Assembly: GCF_024385525.1 (NCBI RefSeq)
Contig: NZ_JANFLU010000001.1
Span: 124,001 to 188,000 of the forward strand
DNA from: Arthrobacter sp. zg-Y238
GTDB lineage: Bacteria > Actinomycetota > Actinomycetes > Actinomycetales > Micrococcaceae
Length of the DNA: 64,000 nt
Direction: 5' to 3'
Each line of letters opens with the position of its first letter. Within the stretch, counting starts at the first letter, position 1. The notes beneath the pieces were generated by a model, which was given only the letters and a program-made list of their open reading frames with translations, had not been told where the DNA came from and ran no database searches. Made by a program: the position numbers and the translations under genes. This document shows positions 28,306 to 37,527 of the stretch, piece by piece.

Positions 28306-28317
28306 TTACACGTGTAA
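28306..28317. promoter_or_regulatory. Candidate LacI-family operator (TTACACGTGTAA)
   Basis: A perfect 12-bp palindrome with a central CG, typical of LacI-family sites, lies 102 bp upstream of the LacI gene and 70 bp upstream of the SDR. A possible SDR promoter (TTGGAG at 28269, GATACA at 28294) would put it at the transcription start. Confidence 0.55.
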
Positions 28318-28386
28318 CCATCGCGGTGAGCTGCCGAAACCGGCGGCCGCAGATTACGGCCGCTCCCCGATCGAAAGGACCGGTTC

Positions 28387-29385
28387 GTGGCCAATTCGCC
28401 CATCACCGCCCAGAACACCGTCCAGCAGTGGCTCGACCACCCCGCCGGCGGCCCCGCCATCCGCGGTTTCCTTGCACAGGCCGGTAGCGACGAGAACACA
28501 CTCGGCCCCGCCCTGACCATGAAGCTGCAGCAGCTGGTTGACCTCAGCCAGGGCAAGTTCCCGCAGGCCGCCGTGGATGAACTCGTGAAGCAGGCCAACG
28601 GCGGCGTGATGCCCGAGATCGCGGAAACCGCCCTGCCGACCGTTGAAGGCCGTTTCGAAGGCCGCACCATCATCGTCACCGGCGCCGGTTCCGGCATCGG
28701 CCGTGCCACCGCCAGCCGCATCGCCCGTGAAGGCGGCCGCGTGATTGCCGTCGACATCGCCGAGGTGAAGATCAAGGAACTCGCCGAAGAACTGGGCGAG
28801 GCCATTGTTCCGGTTGCGGGCGACCTGACCGACGCCGCCGCCATTGACCGCATCATGGCCGCATCCGGCGCCAAGATTGACGGTCTGGCCAACGTGGCCG
28901 GCATCAATGACGACTTCTCCCCGCTGCACGAGGTCTCGGATGCCATGTGGCAGAAGATCTTCGCCGTCAACGTGGACGGCCTGATGCGCCTGACCCGCGC
29001 CGTGCTGCCGACCATGCTCGAAGCACGCAAGGGCTCGATTGTGAACATCACCTCCGAGGCCGGCCTGCGCGGCTCCGCTTCCGGTGTGGCCTACACGGCG
29101 TCCAAGCACGCCGTCGTCGGCATTACCCGCAGCACCGCGTTCATGTACGCCCGTGAAGGCATCCGTGTAAACGCCGTGGCTCCGGGCGGCGTGGCCACCG
29201 GCATTCCGATGGGCGGCAAGACCAGCGAGTACGGCGAGGCTCGCTTGTCCCCGGCACGCGTGAATATTCCGGGCCTGGCCTCGGCGGAGGACCTCGCGGC
29301 CTCCATCACGTTCCTGCTCAGCGATGACGGCGTGAACATCAACGGCGCCATCCTGCCGTCCGACGGCGGCTGGTCCGCGGTCTAA
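28387..29385 (+). CDS. SDR oxidoreductase with an N-terminal helical extension
   Basis: The 332-residue protein has a classical SDR domain from about residue 92: TGAGSGIG, NVAG, and catalytic Tyr236 and Lys240 in YTASK. The first 88 residues are not part of the SDR fold. They are mostly helical (WLDHPAGGPAIRGFL, TMKLQQLVDLSQGKF, AAVDELVKQA) and resemble, from memory, a small domain found at the C-terminus of some GH3 beta-glucosidases. GAAAGGA precedes the GTG start. Divergent from the LacI gene and followed by a strong terminator, it looks like a single regulated gene. Confidence 0.87.
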   Translation: MANSPITAQNTVQQWLDHPAGGPAIRGFLAQAGSDENTLGPALTMKLQQLVDLSQGKFPQAAVDELVKQANGGVMPEIAETALPTVEGRFEGRTIIVTGAGSGIGRATASRIAREGGRVIAVDIAEVKIKELAEELGEAIVPVAGDLTDAAAIDRIMAASGAKIDGLANVAGINDDFSPLHEVSDAMWQKIFAVNVDGLMRLTRAVLPTMLEARKGSIVNITSEAGLRGSASGVAYTASKHAVVGITRSTAFMYAREGIRVNAVAPGGVATGIPMGGKTSEYGEARLSPARVNIPGLASAEDLAASITFLLSDDGVNINGAILPSDGGWSAV

Positions 29386-29404
29386 TCACTCACCACAGAT
29401 AAGC

Positions 29405-29458
29405 ACGACGGCGGCCGGTTCCCTTCTCCGCGGAGGGAACCGGCCGCCGTCGTTGTTT
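29405..29458. terminator. Terminator between the SDR and GNAT genes
   Basis: A 20-bp perfect stem (left arm ACGACGGCGGCCGGTTCCCT) with a nine-base loop is followed by GTTGTTTT on the plus strand. It serves the SDR and, on the other strand, probably the GNAT gene. Confidence 0.88.
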
Positions 29459-29478
29459 TGGCCGGTCCTTGCCGCGGG

Positions 29479-29922
29479 TCAGAACCGGTAGACGGCCAGT
29501 TCCTCCGCCGCCTCGAAACCGTGCCGCGCGTAGAAGTTCTTTGACGCCTGCGACGGCGAGGTGACAATCCGCGCCGCCCCGATGCCCCGCGCATAGTCGA
29601 CTGCCGCGGACACCAGGGCGCTGCCTACCCCCGCGTTGCGGTGCGCGGGCAACACGTAGGTATTCGCCAGGTAAACCCAGACTGAAGCCGGTTTGTCCGG
29701 TTTCGGCATGCGCTCGAAGATCGACAGGTTCAGCATGCCGATCAGGGCGTCGCCGCCATCCGCAACGGCAACGAAGAAGGTACGCGGGTTGGCCGCCAGC
29801 CACGTGCTGAACTCGGCCACAAAGCCCGCATCAGCCGGACCGTCCCCGCCCGCCTCGGCCACCCAGGCAGCCCGGAGCCGGGCGAGTTGGGGGATGTCCA
29901 GCGGTGTGCTTTCGCGAATCAT
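29479..29922 (-). CDS. GNAT-family N-acetyltransferase
   Basis: This 147-residue single GNAT domain has the acetyl-CoA site in VLPAHRNAGVGSALVSAAVDYA (Q/RxxGxG/A variant) and the later KNFYARHGFEAAEELAVY strand-helix. It transfers acetyl groups from acetyl-CoA to an amine; the acceptor is unknown. It stands alone between two hairpins that share their outer arms. Its ATG has TAAGGT six bases upstream. Confidence 0.88.
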   Translation of the reverse strand: MIRESTPLDIPQLARLRAAWVAEAGGDGPADAGFVAEFSTWLAANPRTFFVAVADGGDALIGMLNLSIFERMPKPDKPASVWVYLANTYVLPAHRNAGVGSALVSAAVDYARGIGAARIVTSPSQASKNFYARHGFEAAEELAVYRF

Positions 29923-29928
29923 TGCGCC

Positions 29929-29934
29929 ACCTTA
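29929..29934 (-). promoter_or_regulatory. -10 box (TAAGGT) of the GNAT gene
   Basis: The hexamer is six bases from the ATG and only two bases from the arm of the adjacent hairpin. The -35 region would therefore lie inside the terminator DNA. Confidence 0.5.
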
Positions 29935-29936
29935 CA

Positions 29937-29984
29937 ACGACGGCGGCCCGCGCCCTCCCGAAGGAAGGCACCGGCCGCCGTCGT
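29937..29984 (-). terminator. Hairpin downstream of the SRPBCC gene
   Basis: Outer arms ACGACGGCGGCC and GGCCGCCGTCGT (12 bp, perfect) enclose an imperfect inner stem. The T tract on the minus strand is weak (GTTGT), so termination efficiency is uncertain. Confidence 0.6.
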
Positions 29985-30001
29985 ACGTTCTAAAAAAGCC
30001 C

Positions 30002-30469
30002 CTAGGCTCCGGAAACCGCTGCGGCGAGCTTGTTCAGTGAGTCCTCAAGGTCGTCCTTGGACACCAACGGGAAGGAAACCTTCTTCAGGGTTTCCTTGTC
30101 GGTGACGTGGGACCAGTCATAGGTCAGGGTCACCTCGGTGGAGTCGGCGCCGTCGGCCTGAAGTTCCCAGACCCACTGCCAGCCCTTGGGCTCGGTGCCG
30201 GCCGGGGCGGTCTGCCAGGCCAGCAGCTTGTTGTGGTCGTACCCGGTGACGTGGTTTTCCGTCTGGTAGTCGCCCATTTTTTCATTGTGCATGTTCATTT
30301 TGAAGACCTGGCCGGAAGCCGTGATGCGGTCGGTCTTCTCGTCCGAAACGACCATGCCGGAACCGTCCAGCTCGTGGTGGCGCTCGGGGTTGGACAACAG
30401 GTTAAAGATGTCTGCTGCCGAGGCATCGATGACCCGGGAAACTACAACGCTCGTCTGATCAGTGGTCAA
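30002..30469 (-). CDS. SRPBCC-family (START-like) protein
   Basis: This 155-residue protein has the START/Bet v 1-like fold of the polyketide cyclase/dehydrase group. It begins with SRVIDASAADIFNLLSNPERHHELDGSG and has the alternating strand pattern WQWVWELQADGADSTEVTLTYDW. These proteins bind hydrophobic ligands. It starts at a TTG with AGGAGAG upstream, and a hairpin follows. Its position downstream of phosphoketolase on the same strand suggests possible cotranscription, but the 99-bp gap makes that uncertain. Confidence 0.85.
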   Translation of the reverse strand: MTTDQTSVVVSRVIDASAADIFNLLSNPERHHELDGSGMVVSDEKTDRITASGQVFKMNMHNEKMGDYQTENHVTGYDHNKLLAWQTAPAGTEPKGWQWVWELQADGADSTEVTLTYDWSHVTDKETLKKVSFPLVSKDDLEDSLNKLAAAVSGA

Positions 30470-30568
30470 TGAACTCTCCTTCGATGGATGGATCGTACTT
30501 TTTCCACGGCGGGCTGCCCCTTACGGGCGCCGCCGAAGCTTGTGCGTACCGCGCCCGGCCGGTGAAAC

Positions 30569-33046
30569 TCAGCCGGGCGTGTCCTGCTCTGCTTCCTGCA
30601 GGTTCCAGCCGGTGATGTACGGCGGATCCTGCCCTTCGTCGCGGGTGTACTGCCGGGCACGTGCCCGTTCGTCCTGCAAATGCTGCCGGAAGGACGCCTG
30701 CGTCGATCCCAGCGACGCTACCCGGTCCAGCACGTCGATGGCCAATTGGAACCGGTCAATCTGGTTCAGCATGGCCATGTCGAACGGTGTGGTGGTGGTG
30801 CCTTCTTCCTTGTACCCGCGCACATGCAGGTTGTCGTGGTTGGTGCGCCGGTAGGTCAGGCGGTGGATCAGCCAGGGATAGCCGTGATAGGCGAAAACCA
30901 CCGGCTTATCCTGCGTGAACAGGGTGTCGAAATCCCGGTCGGACAGCCCGTTCGGATGCTCGCGCGGATCCTGCAGCACCATCAGGTCCACCACGTTGAC
31001 CACCCGGATTTTCAGCTCCGGCAGTTGGTCCTTCAGCAGCGCGGCAGCGGCCACTGTTTCCAGGGTCGGCACGTCGCCGGCGCAGGCCATCACGACGTCG
31101 GGATCGGTCCGGGTGCCCGGACCCCCACCTTCGCTGCCGGCGAAGTCCCAGATCCCGATGCCGCGCTCCACGTGCAGCAGCGCCTGCTCCGGGTCCAGCC
31201 AGACCGGGGCCGGCTGCTTGCCGGAGACCACCACGTTGACCCGGTCCCGGCTGTCCAGGATGTTCCCGGCCACGGCCAGCAGTGTGTTGGCGTCCGGCGG
31301 GAGGTAGACCCGGATGACGTCTGCCTTTTTGTTCACCACGTGGTCAATGAAGCCGGGGTCCTGGTGCGAGAACCCGTTGTGGTCCTGCTGCCAGACGTGG
31401 CTGGAGAGCAGGTAGTTGAGCGAAGCGACCGGCTGACGCCAGCTCAGCCCGCGGCTGACCTTCAGCCACTTGGCGTGCTGGTTGAACATGGAATCCACAA
31501 TGTGCACAAACGCCTCGTAGCAGTTGAACACGCCGTGCCGGCCGGTCAGCAGGTACCCCTCCAGCCATCCCTCGCACAGGTGCTCGCTGAGCACTTCGGC
31601 CACGCGTCCGCTGCGGGCCAGATGTTCGTCGAGTTCGTCAATCCGCTGCTGCCAGGCCTTGTCCGTGACGTCATAGACGGCCTGCAGCCGGTTGGACGCT
31701 GTCTCATCCGGCCCGAAAATCCGGAAGTTGGAGGGGTTCTTCCGGATCACTTCGCGCAGGTAGCCGCCCAGATTAAACATCGGGCTGACCCGTTCGGAGC
31801 CCGGATGGTCGATCTTCACGGCATGGTCCGCGTACTCCGGCAGGTGCAGGTCCTGGAGCAGGCGCCCGCCGTTCGCGTACGGCGTTGCACTCATGCGCAG
31901 GTCCCCTTCCGGGGCCAGCGCGGCAATTTCTTCGACAAGCCGGCCCTCGGCGTCAAACAGCTCCCCGGGTCGGTAGGACTGCAGCCATTCCTGCAGCTGG
32001 GCCAGATGCTCCGGGTTGTCGTGGATCTCGGACAGCGGCACCTGATGCGCACGCCAGGTGCCCTCGACCTGCAGTCCGTCGACTACGGCCGGCCCGGTCC
32101 AGCCCTTGGGCGAGCGGAAGACGATCATCGGCCACCGCGGAGCGTGCTGCTCCATCGCATCGGCGGGGACGTCCGGGGTCACCGCGGTTTTTTCGCCGGT
32201 GCGGTACGGCTCCTGGATCGAGGTGATTTCCGCCAGGCAGGTCTCCAGCACGGCAGCGAAGTCCTCATGGGCCTGCCGGACGGCGTTCGGATCCTCCACG
32301 GTCACCACGTAGGGGCGGTAGCCGTAGCCTTCGAGCAGCTTCAGCAGCTGTTCCTCGGGCATCCGGGACAGGATGGTGGGGTTGGCGATCTTGTAGCCGT
32401 TCAGGTGCAGGATGGGCAGCACCGCCCCGTCCACGGCCGGGTCGAGGAAGCTGTTGGAATGCCAGCTGGCGGCCAGCGGACCGGTTTCGGCCTCGCCGTC
32501 GCCGATCACCGTGGCAGCCACCAGGTCCGGGTTGTCGAAGACCGCCCCGTAGGCGTGGGCCAGGGAATAGCCCAGTTCACCGCCCTCATGGATGGACCCG
32601 GGAGTCTCCGGGGCCGCATGGCTGGGGATTCCGCCGGGGTAGGAGAACTGCCGGAACAGGGTGCGCAGCCCTTCCTCGTCCCGTCCCACATGGCTGTAAA
32701 TCTCCGAGTAGGTGCCTTCCAGCCAGGCGTTGGCAACATTCGCCGGGCCGCCGTGCCCTGGTCCGGTAATGAACAGGACGTTGCGTTTCTGCTCGCGGAT
32801 CAGCCGGTTCAGGTGGGCGTAGATGAAGTTCAGTCCGGGGGTGGTGCCCCAGTGGCCCAGCAGCCGCGCCTTGACGTCGGATTTTTCCAGCGGCCGGCGC
32901 AGCAGCGGGTTGTCCCGCAGGTAGATCTGCCCGGCGGAAAGGTAGTTCGCGGCCCGCCACCAGGCGTCCACGCCGTCCAGGGCGCTGTCGGGATGCGGTT
33001 CTGTGCCGGGGATGCGGTCCGGCGGGGCAGCACTGGTCTCGGTCAT
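30569..33046 (-). CDS. xfp: Phosphoketolase (xylulose-5-P / fructose-6-P)
   Basis: The 825-residue thiamine-diphosphate enzyme cleaves xylulose-5-phosphate, and often fructose-6-phosphate, with phosphate to acetyl phosphate plus a C3 or C4 sugar phosphate. Diagnostic segments are [27 protein letters not shown], the [10 protein letters not shown]-like SYPGGIPSH, and the ThDP motif [15 protein letters not shown]. Length equals the family norm. GGAAAGGA precedes the ATG. No acetate kinase or phosphotransacetylase lies in the window. Confidence 0.96.
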   Translation of the reverse strand: MTETSAAPPDRIPGTEPHPDSALDGVDAWWRAANYLSAGQIYLRDNPLLRRPLEKSDVKARLLGHWGTTPGLNFIYAHLNRLIREQKRNVLFITGPGHGGPANVANAWLEGTYSEIYSHVGRDEEGLRTLFRQFSYPGGIPSHAAPETPGSIHEGGELGYSLAHAYGAVFDNPDLVAATVIGDGEAETGPLAASWHSNSFLDPAVDGAVLPILHLNGYKIANPTILSRMPEEQLLKLLEGYGYRPYVVTVEDPNAVRQAHEDFAAVLETCLAEITSIQEPYRTGEKTAVTPDVPADAMEQHAPRWPMIVFRSPKGWTGPAVVDGLQVEGTWRAHQVPLSEIHDNPEHLAQLQEWLQSYRPGELFDAEGRLVEEIAALAPEGDLRMSATPYANGGRLLQDLHLPEYADHAVKIDHPGSERVSPMFNLGGYLREVIRKNPSNFRIFGPDETASNRLQAVYDVTDKAWQQRIDELDEHLARSGRVAEVLSEHLCEGWLEGYLLTGRHGVFNCYEAFVHIVDSMFNQHAKWLKVSRGLSWRQPVASLNYLLSSHVWQQDHNGFSHQDPGFIDHVVNKKADVIRVYLPPDANTLLAVAGNILDSRDRVNVVVSGKQPAPVWLDPEQALLHVERGIGIWDFAGSEGGGPGTRTDPDVVMACAGDVPTLETVAAAALLKDQLPELKIRVVNVVDLMVLQDPREHPNGLSDRDFDTLFTQDKPVVFAYHGYPWLIHRLTYRRTNHDNLHVRGYKEEGTTTTPFDMAMLNQIDRFQLAIDVLDRVASLGSTQASFRQHLQDERARARQYTRDEGQDPPYITGWNLQEAEQDTPG

Positions 33047-33082
33047 CTTGGGTCCTTTCCGGACGGTGTAGACGTGGTGAGC

Positions 33083-35713
33083 CTAGACGGTCTCCACCAC
33101 GACGTCGGAGGGTTTCTTATCGGGGCGCAGGCCGCGCCAGACGGGATGGCGGAGTTTTCCGGTGCCGGTGCGTTCGGAGAAGGTCACTTCGCCCACCAGT
33201 GCCGGCCGCACCCACTGGGCATCGGAGGCATCTGCGGACGGAACATCGTCCAGCGGCGCCGTTTTGCGGGACATCTTCTTCAGGCGCGGGCCGATAGTGG
33301 CGAGGTCCTTCTCGCTCAGTCCGGACCCGACCCGTCCGATGTATTTCAGGTCAACCCCGTCCGGAACGGCAACCAGGAGGGAACCGACCTTGTTCTGCCG
33401 GTTGCCCTGCCCCGGCCGCCAGCCCACCACCACTACCTCCTGGGTGAGCTGGTTCTTCAGCTTTACCCAGTTCTTGGAACGCTTGCCGGGGTTGTAGGTG
33501 CTCGTGCGGCGTTTGGCCATCACGCCTTCCAGCCCCAGTTCCTTGCTGGCCGCCACCGCCTCGTCCATGGACATGTCCAGTGCGGGGGGAACCTGAAGGT
33601 GCCCGCCGGGGACGGGCTCGACGGCCTGCTCGAGGATTTCGCGGCGTTGTTCGTAGGTGAGGTCCGCCAGCGAGTTCCCGTCCAGCCAGAGCAGGTCAAA
33701 GACCATCAGGTGTACCGGCGTCCGCCCGGCGGCGGCGGCGATTTCCCGCGGTTTGGTCAGGTGCATGCGGGGCTGCAGCAGGCCGAAGTCCGGCCGGCCG
33801 GCCTTGTTCAGCGCGACGAGTTCGGCGTCCAGTACGGCCCGTTCCCCGTTGAGGTGCGCGCTGAGGTCCTGCAGTTCCGGATAGGCGGCGGTCATGTCAT
33901 TGCCGTTGCGGGAGATCAGCCGGGTGCCTTCCGGCGTTACCGTGACGACGGCGCGCACGCCGTCCCATTTCATTTCGAAGGCCCACTCGTCGTCGTCGTT
34001 GATCTCGGCCCGGCTGCCGAGGGTTGCCATCATCGGCTCGACCGAGGGCACCGAGGCGTCTTCCGCGTCGCGGGCCACCTTCCCGACGTCGATGGACGAG
34101 GTTTTTGCCGGGGCGGCGGCCGTGGCGGGGCGTGTCCGGGCGGCAGCGGCCACGGACTCCGTGGGCGATTCCGGCGCGTCCACGGGCGCATCCGCAGGAG
34201 CGGCGGCGGACCCGTCGGCCGGAGCTTCGGGCGTCCCCTTTTCGCCCGGCTTCGGCTGGTTCTTCATGAGGTGGATCAGCCAGTTATTGTTGGCCTTGTC
34301 GCCGCCCGAGCCGGTGTGGATCAGTGCGTAGCGCCGGTCGGCGGCCCCTTCCCGGGCCAGGCCGCCGTCGGGTTGGCCGTGGAGTACGGCGATGACTTCC
34401 TTGCCGTCCCGCCACTTTTCCCGCTCATACGTGCCGTGATCCCAGATGGTCACGTCCCCGCCGCCATATTCCCCTTTGGGAATATGTCCTTCAAACTTGC
34501 CGTAATCCAGCGGATGATCCTCGGTCTGCACGGCCAGATTGTTCTTTCCGGACGTCGACGGCGGGCCCTTGGGCAGCGCCCAGGACACCAGCACGCCGTC
34601 GTGCTCCAGGCGGAAGTCCCAGTGCAACCGGCGGGCGTGGTGCTCCTGGATAACGAAGCTGTTGCCCTCCGAGGAAGTGGACGGTTCCTCCGGGACGGGT
34701 TCCGGTGTCTTTGCGGCGTCCCGCATGCTCCGGTACTTGGTCAGCCGGTCCCCGCCGGAGCCGGCCTCGGTGTCGCCGGTCTCCGCTTCCTCGAGTGCTT
34801 CTGCCTCGAAGGCGCCGCTTTCCATGCCGGCGAGCGGATCGGACCCGCTGCGGACGCGGTCCATCACCTGCAGGTAGTCCAGTTGGGCGAGATCCGGATC
34901 CTCGAGTTCTTTCCAGGTCCGCGGGGCGGCCACCGTGGGCGTGAACCGTCCCCGCAGCGAGTAGGGGCAGATAGTGGTCTTGTTGCCGTTGTTCTGGCTC
35001 CAGTCCACCAACACCTTGCCCACGCGCCGCGTCTTCTTCATGTCGCTGACCACCAGATCCGGATGGTCCGCCTCCAGGGCGCGCGCCAGCTCATGGGCCA
35101 CCGCATTGATGTCGTCGGAGCTCTGGCTTCCGTCCAGTGCGGCATAGAGGTGGATGCCCTTGGAACCGCTGGTCACGGGCCGGGCGTCAAGGCCCATGTC
35201 AGAGAGGATTGCCCTTGCCAGCCGGGCCACTTCGGCGCATTCGGCCAGCCCCGCCCCTTCACCGGGGTCGAGGTCCAGCACCATCCGGTCCGCATTGCCG
35301 ATCTTGCCGCGCGGCCCGAACTGCCACTGCGGCACATGGATTTCGAGGGCGGCGGACTGGGCCAGCCAGGTCAGCGTGGCCAGGTCATTCACCACCGGGT
35401 AGGTATTGGTGGAGGTTTTGTGCTCGATCGAGAACCGCTTCACCCAGGACGGAGCGGAGTCCTCGAGGTTCTTCTGGAAGAACACCTGGCCGGGATGCTC
35501 GGGAGTCCCCACACCGTGCACCCAGCGCTTGCGGGTCGCCGCTCGGTTGCGCGAGTGCGGCAGCATGTACTCGGCCACGGCAGCGTAGTAGGCAATCACG
35601 TCCGCCTTGGTGGTCTCCGTTTCCGGATAAAGCACCTTGTCCAGGTTGGTCAAGCGGAGCCGGTGCCCCTCCACACTGACGGTCTCCTGGTTTTTTCCTC
35701 CGCCTGTCGCCAT
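33083..35713 (-). CDS. ligD: Multifunctional DNA ligase D (NHEJ)
   Basis: This 876-residue NHEJ enzyme has the mycobacterial domain order. The polymerase/primase (residues about 12-300) has MVLDLDPGEG near 144-152 as the metal site. The 3'-phosphoesterase (about 350-490) has FVIQEHHARRLHWDFRLEHDG. After a Pro/Ala-rich linker, the ATP-dependent ligase (about 560-870) has the nucleotidyl-Lys motif EMKWDGVRA near 579. It fills, trims and seals broken ends recruited by Ku. I chose the ATG at 35713 because homology starts there. Ku is 6.3 kb away on the other strand. Confidence 0.96.
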   Translation of the reverse strand: MATGGGKNQETVSVEGHRLRLTNLDKVLYPETETTKADVIAYYAAVAEYMLPHSRNRAATRKRWVHGVGTPEHPGQVFFQKNLEDSAPSWVKRFSIEHKTSTNTYPVVNDLATLTWLAQSAALEIHVPQWQFGPRGKIGNADRMVLDLDPGEGAGLAECAEVARLARAILSDMGLDARPVTSGSKGIHLYAALDGSQSSDDINAVAHELARALEADHPDLVVSDMKKTRRVGKVLVDWSQNNGNKTTICPYSLRGRFTPTVAAPRTWKELEDPDLAQLDYLQVMDRVRSGSDPLAGMESGAFEAEALEEAETGDTEAGSGGDRLTKYRSMRDAAKTPEPVPEEPSTSSEGNSFVIQEHHARRLHWDFRLEHDGVLVSWALPKGPPSTSGKNNLAVQTEDHPLDYGKFEGHIPKGEYGGGDVTIWDHGTYEREKWRDGKEVIAVLHGQPDGGLAREGAADRRYALIHTGSGGDKANNNWLIHLMKNQPKPGEKGTPEAPADGSAAAPADAPVDAPESPTESVAAAARTRPATAAAPAKTSSIDVGKVARDAEDASVPSVEPMMATLGSRAEINDDDEWAFEMKWDGVRAVVTVTPEGTRLISRNGNDMTAAYPELQDLSAHLNGERAVLDAELVALNKAGRPDFGLLQPRMHLTKPREIAAAAGRTPVHLMVFDLLWLDGNSLADLTYEQRREILEQAVEPVPGGHLQVPPALDMSMDEAVAASKELGLEGVMAKRRTSTYNPGKRSKNWVKLKNQLTQEVVVVGWRPGQGNRQNKVGSLLVAVPDGVDLKYIGRVGSGLSEKDLATIGPRLKKMSRKTAPLDDVPSADASDAQWVRPALVGEVTFSERTGTGKLRHPVWRGLRPDKKPSDVVVETV

Positions 35714-35866
35714 GCCCCCTAGTCTTACCGGGATACCGGGCAAATACCAGTATTTCATCAGGGGGCTTATCAATCCGGAGGTAACCTCCACAGCAGACCG
35801 GAAGAGTCTTCGGAAGGTTTCACCCAGAGTGTCCGGCTGGCCTGACCATCGGCGGCGGCGCGCGCG

Positions 35867-35872
35867 TATGTT
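35867..35872 (+). promoter_or_regulatory. -10 box (TATGTT) of the NmrA/DUF2867 gene
   Basis: TATGTT is followed by the six bases GGAAAA and then ATG. A weak CTGACC at 35842 could serve as the -35. Confidence 0.5.
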
Positions 35873-35878
35873 GGAAAA

Positions 35879-37381
35879 ATGACGGAAAGCCAGCACATTC
35901 TGGTCACTGGGGCCACCGGTTACATCGGCGGACGGCTTGTTCCGCTTTTACTTGAGGACGGCCACCGCGTGCGGGTCCTGGCACGCTCCCCCGAAAAGCT
36001 CTCGGATGTGCCCTGGGCGTCCGACGTCGAAATCGTCCAGGGCGACCTTTCGGACCGGGAATCTGCCGCGGCCTCCTTCACCGGTATCGACACCCTCTAC
36101 TTCCTGGTGCACTCCATGGCGTCCGGGAAGGGTTTTGGCGGTCAGGAGGCAGCTATCGCCCACTTGGTGGCCGACGCCGCCGCGGAGGCCGGCGTGCAGC
36201 GGATCGTGTATCTCGGCGGGCTGCATCCGGAGGAAGGCGAGTTGTCGCCGCACATGAAATCCAGGACCGAGGTGGGGCGGATCCTGCTCGACGGCGAGGT
36301 GCCCGCCGTTGTCTACCAGGCCGGCGTCGTGATCGGTTCCGGTTCCGCCTCCTTCGAGATGATCCGGCACCTGACAGAAACCCTGCCCGTGATGCCGGCG
36401 CCAAGCTGGGTACGTCGTCGCATCGAACCGATTGCCGTCCGGGACGTCCTGCACTACCTGGTGCGGGCCGTGGACCTCCCCGCCGGCGTGAACCGGACCT
36501 TCGATATCGGGTCCCGGGAAGTCCTGACCTACGCGGAAATCATGAACGGATATGCGGAGGAAGCCGGATTGCCCCGGCGCCGCATCTACGCCCTGCCGCT
36601 GCCGGCTCCCCGGCTGGCCGGACTATGGGTGGCCCTGGTGACCCCGATCCCGCGTTCGATGTCGTTGCCGCTGGTGGAATCCCTGCAGCACGACGCCGTT
36701 GCCAAGGAACACGATATTGACCAATACCTGCCGCTGCCCGACGGCGGACTGACGGACTACCACGACGCAGTGAAGCGGGCACTGGGCAAGGAGAAGCGCG
36801 GCGAGGTGGAGACCACCTGGGCCAGCGCCTCGGCGTCGTCCGATCTGGCCTCCGATCCCCTGCCCAGCGACCCGGACTGGGCGGGCCAGACGGTTTATGT
36901 GGACTCCCGGCAGCGCCGCGCGGCCGTGGATCCGGCCGCGGTCTGGCAGGTCATCGAGGGAGTGGGCGGCCGGAACGGCTGGTATTCGCTGCCCATGGCC
37001 TGGGCCATCCGCGGGGTGCTGGACAAAACCGTCGGCGGGGCGGGCCTTACCCGCGGCCGGCGGAACCCCACCACACTGTTCACCGGTGACGTGGTGGACT
37101 GGTGGCGGGTGGAACTGCTGGAGCGCGGCACCCTGCTGCGGCTGCGTGCGGAGATGCGGGTGCCCGGCAAGGCCTGGCTGGAGATGCGGGTGGACCCGGA
37201 CGGCGACGGCGGCAGTGTCTACCGGCAGCGGGCCATTTACTTCCCGAAGGGTCTGGGCGGCAAGCTCTATTGGTGGCTTATTGCCCCTTTCCACGGCCTG
37301 ATCTTTCCCTCCATGGCCAAGAACATCACCCGGCAGGCAGCGCGCCTCACAACCCCGGCCGCCCCCGACACGGCCGTTTAG
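35879..37381 (+). CDS. NAD(P)-binding SDR (NmrA-like) with C-terminal DUF2867
   Basis: The 500-residue protein begins with an atypical-SDR Rossmann domain (LVTGATGYIGGRLVPLLLEDGHRVRVLAR) of the NmrA/TMR group and lacks a clear YxxxK pair. From about residue 330 it has the DUF2867 domain (VYVDSRQRRAAVDPAAVWQVIEGVGGRNGWYS), which resembles START folds. The role is unknown; homologues are annotated as oxidoreductases or NAD-dependent epimerase-like proteins. It is divergent from ligD with 165 bp between. Confidence 0.85.
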   Translation: MTESQHILVTGATGYIGGRLVPLLLEDGHRVRVLARSPEKLSDVPWASDVEIVQGDLSDRESAAASFTGIDTLYFLVHSMASGKGFGGQEAAIAHLVADAAAEAGVQRIVYLGGLHPEEGELSPHMKSRTEVGRILLDGEVPAVVYQAGVVIGSGSASFEMIRHLTETLPVMPAPSWVRRRIEPIAVRDVLHYLVRAVDLPAGVNRTFDIGSREVLTYAEIMNGYAEEAGLPRRRIYALPLPAPRLAGLWVALVTPIPRSMSLPLVESLQHDAVAKEHDIDQYLPLPDGGLTDYHDAVKRALGKEKRGEVETTWASASASSDLASDPLPSDPDWAGQTVYVDSRQRRAAVDPAAVWQVIEGVGGRNGWYSLPMAWAIRGVLDKTVGGAGLTRGRRNPTTLFTGDVVDWWRVELLERGTLLRLRAEMRVPGKAWLEMRVDPDGDGGSVYRQRAIYFPKGLGGKLYWWLIAPFHGLIFPSMAKNITRQAARLTTPAAPDTAV

Positions 37382-37527
37382 GCGACAATCGTGTAACAGC
37401 GTCCGCGAAATCCAAAGAAGCTAATATCATCGGTAGGACTATACGCGCCGGTCGAGCCGGCCCAGCTGCAACTATGCCGGTTCCGTCTTCCTGACGGCTC
37501 CCGGCGTGTACTTGAGGGGACTTGGCT

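Noticed and set aside
27195-29051. A longer 618-residue start for the LacI gene
   Set aside because: The extra N-terminal part overlaps the SDR gene in antisense and is Ser/Thr-rich noise; the regulator's HTH begins at the ATG 28205.
30680-35722. A 1680-codon open frame on the plus strand
   Set aside because: It lies exactly antisense to phosphoketolase and ligD, both with clear family motifs. Its protein is Gly/His/Val/Gln-rich without recognisable domains, the usual artefact of GC-rich third positions.
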